Position numbers and translations under genes: made by a program. The notes below the pieces were generated by a model. That model was not told the DNA's origin, made no database searches, and worked only from the letters and a program-made list of their open reading frames with translations. This document shows positions 63,655-64,000 of a DNA stretch of 64,000 nt, piece by piece; positions within the stretch are counted from its first letter, which is position 1; every line of letters starts with the position of its first letter. This DNA is from Mesostigma viride (Eukaryota > Streptophyta > Mesostigmatophyceae > Mesostigmatales > Mesostigmataceae), in the NCBI GenBank assembly GCA_009746045.1, contig RPFO01000156.1:3625091-3689090 (forward strand), in the 5' to 3' direction.

Positions 63655-64000
63655 GGGAGCCACGAGTAGCCATGGCTGACGGCAGAGCTCATAACTTTCA
63701 CGTTTGGGCACCAAGTTGGGCTGTGAATATCGCAATCGCTTCGTCTTTCAAAGACGTACACGCTGATATATTTTCCCGAAGCTGTTACGCAATATATGAC
63801 GAGCAAACGCTTCTCTACGCAACGCACTGAGCCTGGCGGCTGCGCTATTAGCCCTGAAAATACGTCTGCAGCTCCGGGCCTGCAGCTCCGCCCTCAGGCC
63901 CGGAAGGCAGCGGTGACACTAGTCGAGCACTGGTGGTCGCCCAGGTCCCTCCCGGGCTTGCCAGCTCGCCCTCTGCATCGCGTGAGCCCAAGCGCAGTCG
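63655..64000 (+). mobile_element. Element A copy 3, cut by the window edge
   Basis: The same 5' end as copies 1 and 2 (GAGTAGCCATGGCTGACGG, CAATCGCTTCGTCTTTC) and an ATG at 63797 (MTSKRFSTQRT). A frame change follows within about 30 codons. It continues beyond the window. Confidence 0.7.

Overview
The window looks like nuclear DNA of a eukaryote, most likely a chlorophyte green alga. The reasons are GC-rich, high-GC3 exons split by many short introns with GTAGGT/GTGAGC-type donors, very abundant simple and tandem repeats, and a mix of LTR, LINE-like, Penelope-like and TIR elements. The lineage is an inference. I see no bacterial operon, rRNA, confident tRNA or CRISPR array.

Region by region. 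1-14.2 kb: fragments of at least one minus-strand gene (exons near 13.7-14.1 kb and 7.5-7.9 kb, probable further exons below 1.0 kb) separated by four unrelated tandem arrays with units of about 36, 63, 35 and 27 bp. The largest, about 190 copies of the 27-bp unit, fills one intron. 14.2-16.0 kb: no gene recognised. 15.99-27.21 kb: one complete plus-strand gene of 11 exons. I could resolve it by splice phase into a 996-residue TRAF-type protein: RING finger, five TRAF zinc fingers, a very long coiled coil and a C-terminal MATH domain. Its introns carry large microsatellites next to splice sites and a hAT-like MITE.

28.3-47.1 kb: a nest of transposable elements that can be unpicked from target-site duplications. 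A LINE-related ORF1-only element (B) is split by a LINE of about 5.05 kb on the minus strand. That LINE is itself interrupted by an ORF1-only element of type A, a second B element and a 9.45-kb copia-type retrotransposon (Cop1). Cop1 in turn carries a 1.77-kb insertion in gag and a 57-bp LTR-derived insertion in pol. 47.6-54.2 kb: a possible CACTA-like element with GTGAGAAA-rich subterminal arrays, holding a B fragment, Penelope-like RT and 3'-end pieces, and a TTAA-flanked piggyBac-like element. 54.4-61.7 kb: Cop2, a copia-type element with an intact 2007-codon polyprotein and LTRs differing at two positions. 62.0-64.0 kb: two more A elements.

The most unusual items are in the mobile elements. 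Both copia-type elements share the order gag-integrase-protease-RT-RNase H, LTR ends AGTTA...TAACT, a DTQ protease motif and an HGDD RT motif. The ORF1-only elements appear to be non-autonomous partners of the LINE: B and the LINE share their 3'-terminal sequence, and all three carry a CAAC-loop hairpin followed by a (TTAA)n tail.
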